Below, piece by piece: positions 33,601-45,800 of a stretch of 64,000 nucleotides of DNA; position 1 is the first letter of the stretch; every line of letters begins with the position of its first letter. Origin of the DNA: Pterois miles (taxonomy: Eukaryota; Chordata; Actinopteri; Perciformes; Scorpaenidae); assembly GCA_947000775.1 (NCBI GenBank), contig CAMQGK010000637.1, positions 26,769,501 to 26,833,500 on the forward strand, given 5' to 3'. The notes below the pieces were generated by a model, which had not been told where the DNA came from, did no database searches, and saw only the letters and a list, made by a program, of their open reading frames with translations. A program made the position numbers and the translations under genes.

Positions 33601-33859
33601 CTGAAGCCTGGACCTCCATAATGTACTGGTGCAAGTCTTGACCCTGCTGCATCACTTCATAGGTCATGTTGTTCATGGCCGCCTTCCTCTCTGCGTGCCG
33701 TTTCAGCCGCTGCTCTGCCAGGCCGATGTCTTCTGAGCTGCCGGAGGAGGCACCGCCTCCCCCGCCGCTGCCGCCGCTGCCACTACTAGCGCCTGAGCGG
33801 CCGGCGTCGTTCAGCTGACGAGACAGATCCTCGTTCCAGGCGTCCAACTCCGCTGTCAC
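33601..33859 (-). CDS. kalrn: kalirin exon 12: spectrin repeat 6 with Gly/Ser-rich insertion
   Basis: 259 bp, residues 532-617 plus one base of Gly618 (VTAELDAWNEDLSRQLNDAG...EVQASG). Acceptor cctgcag|GTG, donor TTCAG|gtaaaa, phase 1. After QLND the sequence runs GRSGASSGSGGSGGGGGASS then GSSEDIGLAEQRL. Mammalian kalirin has only a short NDFNTEDLTLAEQ here, so this exon is about 21 residues longer than I expect. The inserted DNA (plus 33737-33813) is strongly GC-rich, unlike the AT-rich flanks. The frame stays open, so it looks functional rather than a defect. Confidence 0.94.
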
Positions 33860-34150
33860 CTGCAGGAACGGGAGAAAAGTGGGATCAGAAGACACATGGA
33901 GACATAACATGCCAGACGCCGGTGGGTGCTATTGTTGTTTTTTGTGGTGTGTCTGTCAGCGTTGGCTCTAATTAGCTCTTATCAGTGGCTGTTGGGCCAG
34001 TTGGACATGTTGAATCAGCAGTAAGAGAGATGTGGGAGCTCTGTTTGCTCAGCTTAGCAAATTAGTGATTTCACACATTTTCACCTCTGGTTTTTCTTTT
34101 CTTTGTCTCCAAGCAAAGACCGCCAGCTGAAAATCAAAGTTAGATGAAAT

Positions 34151-34688
34151 TTAAAGGGCCAGTGTGTAGCATTTAGGGGGCTTTATTAGCAGAAATGTGA
34201 TATAATATTTACAACTATGTTTTCATCATTATGAAGAATCATCATTTTTGTTACCTGAATCAGCCACAATGTTTCTCTAGTAGCCCAGACTGGACAGAAC
34301 AAACACTAGCTCTAGAGAGAGCCTTTCATGTTTTTATGTTAGCTGAAGACCGTTTCCATTCCATTTCTCCACTGTGGGACCAATAAAGGAATATCTTATC
34401 TTATCTTATCTTAGTTCTCTGACTGTTTGTGAAACTGCAGTAAGGTGAGCAGAGTGTAACAGTAGTGTGGTACCGCCATCTCCGTCTGACCTCAGCTGCA
34501 CCTAAAGTAATGTTGTTATGGTCAGTATGCTCTCTGACCAAGGTGAATGGTGTTACCACGGTTTTGCATTCTGTGACTCACCTTACTGCAGTCATGGAGA
34601 GGGAGGAGTGAGCGGGGGGCTACTCAGTTGGTTGCAATCTGCAACCACACCACTAGAGACCTCTAAATCCTACACACTGTGCCTTTAA
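34151..34688. mobile_element. full-length TTAA MITE of the 'AGTGTGTAG' family
   Basis: 538 bp with inverted ends TTAAAGGGCCAGTGTGTAG and CTACACACTGTGCCTTTAA, in intron 11. A GGGACCAATAAAGG plus TTATC tail (34361-34413) sits inside it. Related copies: 2041-3291 and 47422-48593. Confidence 0.88.
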
Positions 34689-35019
34689 CTCTGTGGTGCC
34701 GATACGGATATATGAATAAAAACGAGGGGCAGAAGGTAGTGACATGTTTGCCATGTGTTTCAACTGTAGACGCCGGCGTGTTGAAGTGCCACGGTGCTAC
34801 GAACGTAACAGAAGAACTGAAGTGATGTGAGTCTGATCAGTCTGCTTATGTCAGTGACACTTTGAGGTCAGAGTGGTGGGTCAGGACCCTAAGACGGAGA
34901 ACAACAGGGAACCTGGAGCGGAGCGCTGCCCAACTCCACAGCGCACTTTGGAAATCAAATTAAGTTATCTGTCTGAGCCCACTTTAATGCTGAACAAACA
35001 CACGCCCTTGCTCTCTTAC

Positions 35020-35194
35020 CTCTATAGTATACTGCTCAAATATGCGTAGCTGGAGGAAGATGTCCAGCTTGATTTTGCGTTCGTGGAATAGCTCCTCCAT
35101 TTGGCCCTGGGCCTCGTCCAGCTGCTGCAGCACCCCCTGGATGTGTGCGATGGAACTGCAGTGAGGGGTCTTATTGGTCGACATGGCTGCATCT
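35020..35194 (-). CDS. kalrn: kalirin exon 11: spectrin repeat 5, second part
   Basis: 175 bp: one base completing Arg473 plus residues 474-531 (DAAMSTNKTPHCSSIAHIQG...FEQYTIE), leaving phase 0. Acceptor tccacag|AGA, donor ATAGAG|gtaaga. The FEQYTIE ending matches kalirin, whereas Trio has a FERDAID ending as I recall. The 'MEELFHERKIKLDIFLQLRIFEQ' block is near-invariant in the family. Completes a 115-residue repeat. Confidence 0.95.
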
Positions 35195-36655
35195 CTGTGG
35201 AAAGAGAGACAGAGGGAGACATTATACCATATAGGCCCGAACACAAGACCTTCGCCATTATAACAGCACTGGTTTTGGCAACAACATGTTTTGACAAGAA
35301 GCACTTTCAATGAAACAAAGTACGCAAATATGCTGTACATAATCTGATATGATCTAAAGATCTATAGTCTCATATTTAAAGTAATGATTTTGATCAAAGA
35401 TTTGCATCAAAATAAAGGTCTGTTAAGTCTATCACTGAGGGAGGTAACACAACAGTGACTGAGCCTACTGATGAAAGTAGTGCAAAATTTATATATTTTC
35501 AGTATTAGCACTGGATGTCTGTGGTGACATTCCCGGACAAAAATGTGGCAGTAAGTTACCACTAATGCAAATCGATGCTTCACATTAAAAGCATTTACCT
35601 GGCAAAACAAGAGTTGATTTTTATTATGATGTGGTAAGTGGAAATGCAAAGTGCTTGCCAGTGAGCTTGACACTGACAGCTATCGTCTGTGCGTCTATAA
35701 AACAACGACCATTTTTGACATTTTCTGACAGTTGATCAGTTTGAAATATTGCAGGGAGTAATGGACAATCATCAGCAGCCATAGTGAAACGAGAAAAGTG
35801 CACTCAGGTGCGTCTCCCTCTCCCCGACAAAGAAGAGGTGAACAGATAATGAGATAACGAGAAAACAAAAAATTCATTCATCTCTTATCATTCCTAACTT
35901 TAGTGGATTAAAACAAAATGGGATATGGAATTAATCTGCAAATGCTTTTCTATGGATGTCAATTCATGAGCCACGACAAAGACCGAAGTGTGACCTGTAA
36001 CCAACTCGGTAAGGCTTGTTTTTAGCCCAGCTGACTGCCTAAAATACCTTTTACTAATGAAGCAGTTGTTGGTCACTTGAGGCCCCTACCGGCTGGTTAA
36101 GAGGAGTGAGCAGTCAGCAGGAAATGACTCTAAAACAGCCAATAAAATAGGTTTTCAAAAAGTGGGAATCACCACAACCATGAGAGGTTCTTGTGCATCC
36201 AATTATAAATGAGCACCAAAAATATTAAGCTGATAAATCCAGTAGTGTGCAAGATTAGCTGTGGACAGACAGACAGATGCACACGACCCAGCGCATGATC
36301 TCCCCACAGAATAGAGTAAATCTATAGCATTTTATTTTAAATGATACAGCATATACCATTATTTATTTTTAACTTGTTTATATGAAGTTCAGAAAACGGC
36401 AAACTAAAGTACACTAATCTTAATTCAATTTTACCATCTCAGAGAGAAGGGAGAGTAAGTAGTACATTTGTCTATGAACCAATCAGCATTCACTTTCCAG
36501 GTAGAGTTATATGGGAATACTTTCCCTCACTACTAGCACTGTTTTATTTCCCTTGGGACAGAAAAACCTGTCACAGATTGGTGTCAATATGGTAATTAAT
36601 ATTCATCATCTTAGTTGAGTGGCTGTATGAAATTGACTTTTTAATGACGTTTAAA
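35195..36655 (-). other. kalrn: kalirin intron 10, no repeat recognised
   Basis: AT-rich intron sequence without a recognisable exon or named element. Confidence 0.6.
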
Positions 36656-36775
36656 GTATGAATATTATTACCTGAGCTGCTGCATTAATAACATTATAAA
36701 TTTTAATATCACTACCTGAGCCTCTCTCACACCATTGTGAATAATTATATGAATTTTATCATTACCTGAGCTGCT
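36656..36775 (-). repeat. tandem degenerate copies of the exon 10 donor region
   Basis: On the plus strand ATTACCTGAGCTGCTGTATT (36761-36780, the true exon/intron border) recurs as ATTACCTGAGCTGCTGCATT at about 36668-36687, with a third, weaker CACTACCTGAGCCTCT at about 36711-36726. The spacing is roughly 45-50 bp. Confidence 0.8.
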
Positions 36776-36935
36776 GTATTAATTCCTCTCCCTCTTTAAT
36801 CACATTGAGCGTTGCCTCCAGCGTGGCCGTCTGCTGCTGCTGAAACTGCTGGATCAGAGTCTGAACCGAGTCCACCGAGTCGCAGCACACCTCGTCCAGC
36901 AGCTGCTTCTGCAGTTCCTCCATCCACGACCACAG
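36766..36935 (-). CDS. kalrn: kalirin exon 10: spectrin repeat 5, first part
   Basis: 170 bp, residues 417-472 plus two bases of Arg473 (LWSWMEELQKQLLDEVCCDS...GEELIQQLR). Acceptor tgtccag|CTG; donor CTCAG|gtaatg, phase 2. A run of four glutamines (FQQQQTATL) is shared with mammals. About 75-100 bp beyond the donor, degenerate copies of the donor region occur (36656-36730), described under findings. Reading through the true donor would give an immediate stop (AGG TAA). Confidence 0.94.
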
Positions 36936-37234
36936 CTGGACAGACGGACGGGCAGGTTAGCAGATGTGAGATCAAACCGAATTCACTTCACAAACTCTGC
37001 TGTAACTGAAAATATACCTGAAAATAACGCTAACAACTACATGACTCAGTACAGTGTCACTAATTGCAGCAGGGGAAACTGTTTGTCCTATTGGGACTCA
37101 AACCTGCAATTACACACTCATCACATGCCAGAGTCTCTGTGGTTAATGACGAATTAATAATTAATCCAGATAGAGCTGCCAGGCAGCAGCAGGACGTCTG
37201 AAAATGTGTTCCTTCTTGAGTGTGTATGTCTCAC

Positions 37235-37426
37235 CTCCTTGGTGTGTGTGTGGAAGGAGACGGACATATCGAGCAGCAGCTTCCTGTGTTCGACCCGGCG
37301 GACAAAGTCCTGGATTCGGACTTCCAGGTGCCGGGCTGCCTTGTAGATCTCCTCGGGGTCGCACTCTCCGGTCTGAGCCAGCTGCTCTGCTGCCTCCAGC
37401 AGCTTGTCTGCATTAGTGTATGTATT
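37235..37426 (-). CDS. kalrn: kalirin exon 9: spectrin repeat 4, helices B-C
   Basis: 192 bp, residues 353-416 (NTYTNADKLLEAAEQLAQTG...FHTHTKE), phase 0. Acceptor cctctcag|AAT, donor AAGGAG|gtgaga. The QTGECDPEEIYKAARHLEVR stretch matches kalirin better than Trio (IYQAAHQLEDR). Length equals exon 4, and the residues align with it throughout. An ATC/ATG trinucleotide repeat (plus 37449-37475) begins about 20 bp upstream of the acceptor. Confidence 0.96.
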
Positions 37427-37448
37427 CTGAGAGGGGTAGGAGAAACCT

Positions 37449-37475
37449 TCATCATCATCATCATCATCATCATCA
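37449..37475. repeat. (ATC)n trinucleotide repeat
   Basis: About nine units just upstream of the exon 9 acceptor. A TTATC-tailed GGGACTAATATAGG remnant follows at 37505-37548. ATC-rich sequence continues weakly to about 37660. Confidence 0.9.
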
Positions 37476-38074
37476 TTAACAGCAACACTTGTGAATTTCT
37501 CCAATGTGGGACTAATATAGGAATGCTTATCTTATCTTATCTTATCTATGAACATGATCAATATCTGTATTAGCTTAGTCTTATATCACAGCCATGGAAA
37601 ACAGTTCATCATCATTTTCTTTATCTTTACTATGAGCTTCATCATCATCATCACTGTCATCTTTGCTGTCATAATATTTATAATTATTTACCACTACCAT
37701 CACCGCTATTAGCTTTATCGTCACCATTTTCATAATGAATCAGTCATTCATCAATTTATTATTTTTTTCCATCAGCAGCATCATAATTTAGGTTTTTATG
37801 GAGAAGAAAACAAATTCTAGTGATCCATTTTCTAAGTCTGATGTCTCCTGTGTTTTTTCAGGATTACGTTATTTGTTTTCATCTGAAAAGGCAGCTCAAT
37901 TTTATTTCTGTATTTTTCATCAGGGTAATTTTTCTAACCAAGAGGCTGAAGCGCAACACAATCTCATGTGGGTCACTCTGAGGTCTGAAAGTGAAGCCAA
38001 TGCTGAAGTGTCTTAAACCTGCATTCTTTCTAACATCCAGCAGGGGGCGACTCCTCCGGTTGCAAAAAGAAGTC

Positions 38075-38460
38075 TGATTGTATAGAAGTCTATGAGAAAA
38101 TGAGCTCTCTGCTCTCTTGATTTATTACCTCAGTAAACATTGTAAACATGAGTTTATGGTCTCAGTCACTAGTTTCAAGTCTTCTTCAGTACAGCATGAT
38201 GTTCATTTAGTAAATTATGGTCCCATTTAGAGTCAAATAGACCATAAAGCAGGGGATGCTTTAGGGCAGGGCTACCTTGTGATTGACAGGTCGCTACCAC
38301 GGTGTTGTCTGTGTTTTCGTCTAACAGCTTTAACCCTTTCAATGTGTTTTCAGTTCATGAAAGTTAATTGTAACACTTTGGTCACCTAAAAATGCCTTGT
38401 TAACCGTTCGGTTGCACTTAGCTCCACCTTCTCGTGTCACTTCTGGTTTATCTTTAAAAA
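38075..38460. mobile_element. dispersed repeat 'R', uninterrupted copy
   Basis: ATGAGAAAATGAGC...GATTTATTACC...TTCATTTAGTAAATTATGGTC...GGGCAGGGCTACCTTGTGATTG...CTTAGCTCCACC is shared with 53950-54615 in the same orientation. That second copy is split by a SINE. Family name unknown to me. Confidence 0.8.
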
Positions 38461-41400
38461 AGGTATTCATGTTTTCTCCCAGGTGTGTTTTGATTTACAT
38501 AACTTTCTGGCACATAATTTACTCTGTGCATCTTGTGTTTAGAGTGCATGGAGAAATTAAAACTCACCTGGAAGAAATCATGGATGCTTTTAGTCCAATT
38601 CACAACATGAGGTAGCAGTGCACTAAATGAGTATTACAACAAAAAACACTTGTTTTCACAGATTCACAGAAAACAAGTAATGTAGAAAAATTGTACTTGC
38701 AAAACCTGCTTTTTCACCCAGTAAAACTTTTTTCAGCACCTGTTTCACAGGTAAAAAAAAAATGAAGGAGCTTGTAAAGATTATCCTGATAAAACCTTTT
38801 CTCCTCTGTTTCTTTAGTCATAAACACAAGAGGTGACGAATCACTAGACTTTCTTTTTTCTCACTTGCCTCTCAGGGCTTCTGTAGATTTACATCATCAT
38901 TAACAACAATATAAGATTTTCACATGACGGCTATTTTTTTGGCGTCTCGGCCCCTCTAATTTAATCACATCTAACCCTACTGGATCAGGCACACACAGTT
39001 GGATCGCATTATATTAAAATGTTAACTCCAGTTTCTACCTCTATCTTCACCAAAAAGAGACTAAATCCTGTCAAGACTGTTAAAGCTCTCAGCATTTATC
39101 AGGAGGACAAAATGGATTAGTGTCGGTCTATTCTGGTAAGTATGAGAGATTATCACTGGAATATTTCACTTCAGGAAATACATTACGTTGGAGATATTTG
39201 GTGTATGGGGGTGTGCTGCAAAAGTGAGACAGAAATGCAGCGCCATAACCCAAGTTATTCAAGAATATGAGTTTGGGTGAAAGCTTACAGTTGGGATGGT
39301 TCACATTTTAGAGGGATTAGTCAGAGAATAAAGATTATAATTTACAAGAGATTATTACTCTTCACTGTATGACTGGTTTGGTTCAGGGTGAGGATTATAG
39401 CAGGGAGATGACAGGAAAGCACAATCATCCGTCACCTGAATATACGACTAAGTCTGACTTTTTAAGACATAAATGAATGAATGAAAAGGAATAAAGAGAG
39501 CATTTGTGAGAAATAAATAGATAAAATACAATATTAACTAGCTGGAAAATAATATCAGCTGAACTCAGGGTGAAGTTAGATTTCTAACACAAAACAAATG
39601 CAGTTTTTCTTTTGGTGCAAGGAAAAAATGACTTCAGGCGAAACTTTAATCAGAAATTGATTGTGGTTATATCTCATGTATGCATGCAAGTTTGTCTTCT
39701 TTGAAAATGATTCAGTGTATCACGCTGTCTTACGATTTATCCCCGATTTGGGATTCCACATAAATCGTTGCAGTTTGTATGAGAAAGTTTGTCTTCCTTA
39801 TACAAACACCGTAGAAGGGAATGTTGGTACATTTACTAGTATAAAGCCATATTTAACAAACTGCCTCCTTTATTATGATCTCTACTGACTCCTGAAACTA
39901 TCAGCAGCTGCAACAATCAGTCATGTGGACAAATTATATACGTCGTCATTCCTTGAACCTGCACCGTCTTTAGTCAAAATGCTTTCAAAGCTTTTGCACC
40001 TTCATAAATCTCACCTTAAAACTAGATTATTATATGAACATGCAAGATTAGAAAAACAGGATTAAAGTCTATAATAACATATATAAATCGCTTTTGTTTT
40101 TGCTGTTTTAAGTCTGTTATTTGTGCATTTATGCAAATATTTTTATGCCTCTGTCCAGGCCAGGACTCCCATTAAAAGAGATTTAAACATTCAATGAGAA
40201 TATCCTGGTAAAATAAATAACAATAAAAGAAAAATATAGCCACCACATAATAATATGCAAATGCTGGAGCAATAACACGCTATGCTCTACAAATATTATA
40301 CAACACAACAACAAGCAGCCAGGCTTTTCAGTTCTCATTACATTTCCAAAGACGCAGGTGTTTAAGATACTAAAACAATCCTACATGTCCCCATCTACAA
40401 TAACCACAATATCCTGACAAAATATAACAGCCTGACCTCCCTATCAGCCTACAAGGCTGGTAGCATTGTAACAGGTGAAGCCGTGTCAACCCTTCCAGGA
40501 GAAATTAAGATTTAGTGCAGTAAGAAGAAGCTGGAGAGTGACGGCTTCAGTGACAGTAAACGGTTTACTTTAAGTGTTTCTGTTTGACGTTTGCTTGGTT
40601 CTAAGGGAGAAGCAGCTAATCTGATGTACTGTGGATGAGGAGAGCTAAAAAAAAGCAAAAAATTACATATAAACACTACATACACACACTTAATGTGGAC
40701 ATGTGTCAATTTGTGTTTGTATGTGCAAAGTGTAATGTGGGTCATAATGCTTATATATTCATCCCTTGGCATATATCTCTAACATGGACTACATTTATTC
40801 ATGTTATGTATATTGCTAAGTGGAGAGTTTTAACAGCAAAACACCACAGAGTGCATAATAATGCTAATGGGGGACAAAAGCAGAGAAAGAAACAGAACAG
40901 AGAGCTCCTGACCCAAATAATACTGATCCAGCAGGTTATGAAGGTTAATCCTAATCCAGAGTGTAAACATCCGATCACACAGCTGCATACTCTTTATAGG
41001 ATTTACACTCATTCTCTTACAGGATTTACTGAAACTCCACCGACTAAAGCAGCGAATGATTTATCAGCTGCCAAAAACCTGTCTTACTGTTTGATTTGAG
41101 ACACCAATGGGTGTCATAAACCACATTATGCCATTTTTTTCAAGAACTAGAAAGCACTTAGATGGCGCAAATTGTTGAGGAAGCCTCGAGGAGAAAATAA
41201 ATTGATCGGCTGAGGCGAGGGTGGAAAGGTGGTGGGACGTCAACTCCGTCAAAGCAGGAGAGAAAAATGGCAGAAAGACAAAGGGAGGATGATGAGACGA
41301 GGAAGGAAAGAAGAATATGACTTGGCACCATGCAGACTGGCTGTGTGTTCAGGCATATTTAATAACAGCAAAGACAGTAAGGATCTGAAGATCCTGATCA

Positions 41401-42636
41401 CATTTAGGCTCTAAAGCAATGCTCTGAAACACACACACGTCTGCTATGCGAGTACTTGACTTTACAACAAATCAAATCGGACAACTGACAACTTCAATGA
41501 AAAAGAACATCACATACTTCAACTACAACCAATCCACTTCAAAGCCCCTTTAAGGCCCCTGTTGTATATGAAGCAGTATTGTTTTTCTGTTTTGTGCTTC
41601 TTTAAGTAGGCCGAACTGACAGTTGTGGTGTATAGTGCTGAACAGTAAATGTTGCACAACTTAAAGGGATAGTTTGGGTGTTTTGAAGTGGAGCTGTATG
41701 AGGTTCTAATGCATCGTCAGTGTATAACCTACAGTAGATGGAGTTTGGAGAAACAGAATAAAAGCAGCAACAAAACGGATTTCAGCAACATAAAAGAAAG
41801 TCGTAACTAAAAATCAGCTGAAGTGTACGCTTTATTTAGAATATTTACACTTCTATAAAACACTAATTTTAACTCGCAGGTCTGGTCTACCGCTGCCTCG
41901 ATCGGTTAGTTTGTTTGTTTGTTACTGTGTGACTTGAACTAGTTGAACTAGAGAGACAATGAAGGCTCTGCAGTCATACTGCCTGGGTGCATTGTTCGTT
42001 ATTGGACAGACAAGTGTCACCTCTGTTTGTTCTATATTATCTAATTTTATTTAACTATGGCAAAGGTTCAAACAATCTCTATTGCAGCATTGACTTTGCA
42101 CACAAGCCACATTCTTATGCACATTTCCTTTTTTTGTAAATCTTCACTGAGAGCTTCCACATGTTTCTTTGTTTTGTTTTCATCTTTATAACCAATAGTC
42201 CAGTTTCAGTGTTTCTAACATGATAGACTGTAGCACTGGAATGGATAACATCTTCTGCAGATCCTCCAGGAAAGACTTGTGACCATAAATGGTTACGTAT
42301 AGAGGCATGTCTTCATGCTTTCTGCCGCTACCAGGCATGGCGGTTTTGAAAATATGGAATTAATCAAGGAAGATTACTTACAGATGTTTGCAAGGCAAGC
42401 AAATAAACATTTGATAAAAACAAACGCCTAACTTCAAAATTATCATGGTGGGAGTTGTTCTTTTCATCTGTGTTGTGTTGATACTGTAAATGAGAGCCCA
42501 GACATGGACTTGTACTGACCAACTCGGACAAGACAATAATCTTCAGTATTTCAGGTTTTTTTTTTTTGAATGTTAGGTTTAAATATGCAAACGAGGCTTT
42601 ATGTAATATAACCTTATGATCAATTTAGGAGAAATC
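38461..42636 (-). other. kalrn: kalirin intron 8, remaining part
   Basis: No exon recognised. A partial TTAAAGGGATAGTTTGGGTG element starts at 41661 (family of 465-794). The plus-strand 154-codon frame at 40635-41099 has no family resemblance. Confidence 0.6.
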
Positions 42637-42735
42637 TACCGACACAAATAGACAAAGTAGTAAAATAAACACCTGAAATGTGTATTTTGGATGTTTTCTT
42701 TCCACTAGTCTGAAAAAAGACGTGAGCAAAAAATC
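42637..42735 (-). repeat. dispersed repeat, inverted partner of 29515-29615
   Basis: See the partner. It lies about 200 bp from the exon 8 donor. Confidence 0.7.
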
Positions 42736-42936
42736 TTAAAATTGACAGGTGCATGAAAGATGTTTTTGCCTGGAGTGTCTCGCCTCAAGACATAAACTGA
42801 AAGACAGCACTTGAAAAGACAAAAGACTGTTGATTTCTATTGAAAATCATCATTGTCCATTTAAATCGGTTCACTGTTGAAGATGTGATGCTTTTTATTA
42901 CAGTTCTGGGTTGGAAACCCATCTGGACAGTCTCAC

Positions 42937-43059
42937 CTGTGCTACGTCTTCAAAGTCGTCATGTCTTTTCTGCAGGGCTCGGGCTCTGTGGAGGGATTTC
43001 CCAACGCCGGTGTGTTTGCTGAGGAAAGCCTCGCCGTGGTTTTCTATCCAGTCCATCAC
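42937..43059 (-). CDS. kalrn: kalirin exon 8: spectrin repeat 4, first helix
   Basis: 123 bp, residues 312-352 (VMDWIENHGEAFLSKHTGVG...DFEDVAQ), phase 0. Acceptor atccag|GTG, donor GCACAG|gtgaga. DWIENHGEAFLSKHTGVGKS is invariant between kalirin and Trio as I recall them, so this exon identifies the family but not the paralogue. It sits between two of the largest introns (5.5 kb on the 3' side and 4.2 kb on the 5' side), both rich in repeats. Confidence 0.95.
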
Positions 43060-43771
43060 CTGGATGAGAGAGAACACAAAGTGAACCTTTATTTCTGACA
43101 GTGTACGTGCAGATCAGCAGTACAAAATGGTCTCAAACCTCATGAATTAATAATGGAACGAATGAAACCTTCATGATCTGCGTGGGAAATTTAGGTCAGT
43201 GCAGCTGTGAAGAACAGGATGTTGAATGCTCTGCGCCATTATACTGTAAGTCAAACGTTATCACTTGTGTGCTTGGCAGACGACTTGCTTTGTTGCTACA
43301 TTGATGGTCCGTTTTTTCGGGCATTATAACTATAATCATGAAATTGTAGTACGAGCACTTAGATCTGTGACTGTTGATGACACAGTTGTTGGTTTTGTCG
43401 TGTTTTCTGCCAATATTGGCTTAATTAGTTGACGGACACCTATGAAGCAGGTTGGACTGTAACGCCAAATTCCCACAAGAGTAGCGGCGAAGTGTGGCCG
43501 ACGGCAAACTGCCACATAATGTCATGAAAAGCTGCAGCGGCTGCAACCGAGCTCAGTGAGCTTCAGCTGTTTGATTCATGATGCTTTCCTAAACCTAACC
43601 AAGTAGTTTTGTTCCCTAAAGGTCGTCGTCAATGCACATATTCCTGTGAGGTTCTGATGGCTTAGATCCAGTGAGGCCACCAGCCTGCTGTGAATTTGCT
43701 CTCCTCTTGGCGAAGGAGTCTCCTGGTGGCTAGTTGTTTTCTCGTTTCTGACACAATCCAATAAATAAACT

Positions 43772-44110
43772 GGGGCGGCAGTAGCTCAGTCTGTAGGGAG
43801 TTGGCTTGGGAACCGGAGGGTCACCGGTTCAAGTCCCGCCATGGACCAAGAACTGAGTGTGAACTGGTAGCTGGAGAGGTGCCAGTTTACCTCTTGGGCA
43901 CTGCCGAGGTGCCCCTGAGCAAGGCACCAAACCCCCAACTGCTCGGGGCGCTTGTCAGGAGCAGCCCCCTCACTCTGACATCTCTCCATTGTTGCATGTG
44001 TGTGTTCGGGTCTGCATGTACCATGTATAAGTTAACAACAGAGTGAAAAAATTGAATTTCCCCTCGTGGGACTAATAAAGGACTATCTTCTTCTTCTTCT
44101 TCTTCTTCTT
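43772..44110 (+). mobile_element. tRNA-derived SINE, copy 1 (full length)
   Basis: The head is tRNA-like: box A TAGCTCAGTCTGTAGGG at 43782-43798 and box B GGTTCAAGTCC at 43826-43836, the RNA polymerase III internal promoter. The body is CTCTTGGGCACTGCCGAGGT... and the 3' end GGGACTAATAAAGG is followed by a (CTT)n tail. It is in intron 7. Other copies: 54036-54358 (+), 57733-58026 (-), 59972-60249 (-). Confidence 0.92.
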
Positions 44111-45800
44111 AAAACGTGCGCAGACCACAGATCTGTGAATTTGCAATTGATTGATTGACTTCCTCAACAGCCAGATGTGTGTCTCAGTAAACTGAATTTG
44201 AATTGTTTTCAGTGAAAATCAAATGCACCTCCATAGCAACTGAATTCAATTTCATATTACACCACTAATAATGAAATTTCAAATTATGCTTTCAGTGCAA
44301 ATCAGTTTCTAGTGACACATATTTCTGCCCGCAGCTTAGGGCCGATTATTCAGCTGAAACTGTGAACTCAAAGTTTACAATAAACAGTTTATAATAAAAC
44401 TATATTAATTATGTAGAATGGTTGTTAAGTCTGGGACAGTTGAAAGTAGAATCTGGGACGTTGCAGGACACTGAGTAAAAAAGTTAATTTTGAGTCCTAA
44501 CGGTACTAAACTACTAAACTCCACTAAATAAGGTTAAAACTAGCTCAACTGAGCGCCACTTGTGCACTGATTCATCAGTACTAATAACATGAAATACAAT
44601 AATATAAAATTCACAGAACAAGTATTTTTATTTTTTTAATAATATAAATATACTTCTATAATTTTATTTAAAAAAGATGTACCTGGGGTTTTTTAAAAGA
44701 AAGATCGGAGTACTTCTTCCATCACTCACAGTGAGTGAGCGGAGATGTGCAGCGTTGTAGTTCATGACGTCAGTGGCGAGTAGTCAGTCCAGCTGGAGCC
44801 ACGAAGAGCTCAGCGAAAGGTCACAACGCACGAACCGAAGCACGCTGACTGCAGCTGGACTATCTTTGTTTGAATGTGCAGCTAAAACTGCCAAATAAAA
44901 CTACACACCTAATATGTTCTCTTTCAGCCTTCACTTCTGCATCTCTGCCTCTTCCTCTCTGGGGTCACATATATCCTGAAGCATTACTACTCTGGTTGGA
45001 ACAGCCCTGTTTTCGGTGATTTATAGACTATTGGTATGAGCTTGCTCTCTCACTTGCTCCTTGTCTCACTTTCTGTGTATGTCTCTCGCCCTCTGTGTGT
45101 GTCTCTCTTGGGTCTCATAGAAACTGATGCATGACGAGTGCAGTTGGCAAAGCTCTGTTTTCAATGAATTTATAACCTACTGATACAATCTCTTCTCTCT
45201 CTTTGTCTTTTTACCACTCTTAAACACACTCTCACACTCTCTCTTGGGTCACATATAAATGTTTGCATGGCGCCAATATACTCAGCATCCATCTTTGAAT
45301 TTATAGTCCGCCCGATGCCCTGATTCTCTCTCTCCCTGAGGCCATTCATTTATACATACAGTACATACATGAAGACTTCAGTTACAATAGACCTGTATAA
45401 AATCAATCCTGAGTGCTCTTGTCATTGTGTGTGTCATCCAGAAAATGCTGAAAAATAAATAAATGAAATGAAACCTGACCCCAACAGAGTGGTGAAGAGG
45501 GAGGGATTATTTCAGACACCACTAATACCAGTACGGCTGTGTTGAGAATGACATACTGCAGCGACAATTAGTAAAAAAAAGATGCCTTCACATGGAGCGA
45601 GCAAACCAATCACAACACTCCACTGATGACGTATTGTGCAGCCAACATTCTGGACCGCTGAGGGCCAACCCTACAAAGATTCAGCAGCGGCGTAGCTTGT
45701 TTCCCACTTAAAATGTTTTCAGAAGTAGATTTTGGTGGATTATTTAGACAGAATAACAGAAAGTTTACGAGCAGGTCATGTTGTTTCCTGTTTGAAACAG
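44111..45800 (-). other. kalrn: kalirin intron 7, middle part
   Basis: No exon. CT/GT-rich tracts at 44930-45340 contain loosely repeated CTTGGGTC.CATA.. segments (45107, 45244). No named element. Confidence 0.5.

Noticed and set aside
40635..41099. 154-codon plus-strand frame
   Set aside because: AT-rich, Lys/His/Asn/Thr-rich, no recognisable domain, inside a kalirin intron. Most likely chance.
43772..43845. tRNA gene
   Set aside because: The A and B boxes are present, but the sequence is continuous with the SINE body and tail and does not fold into a complete cloverleaf. Three more decayed copies show that it is a SINE head.
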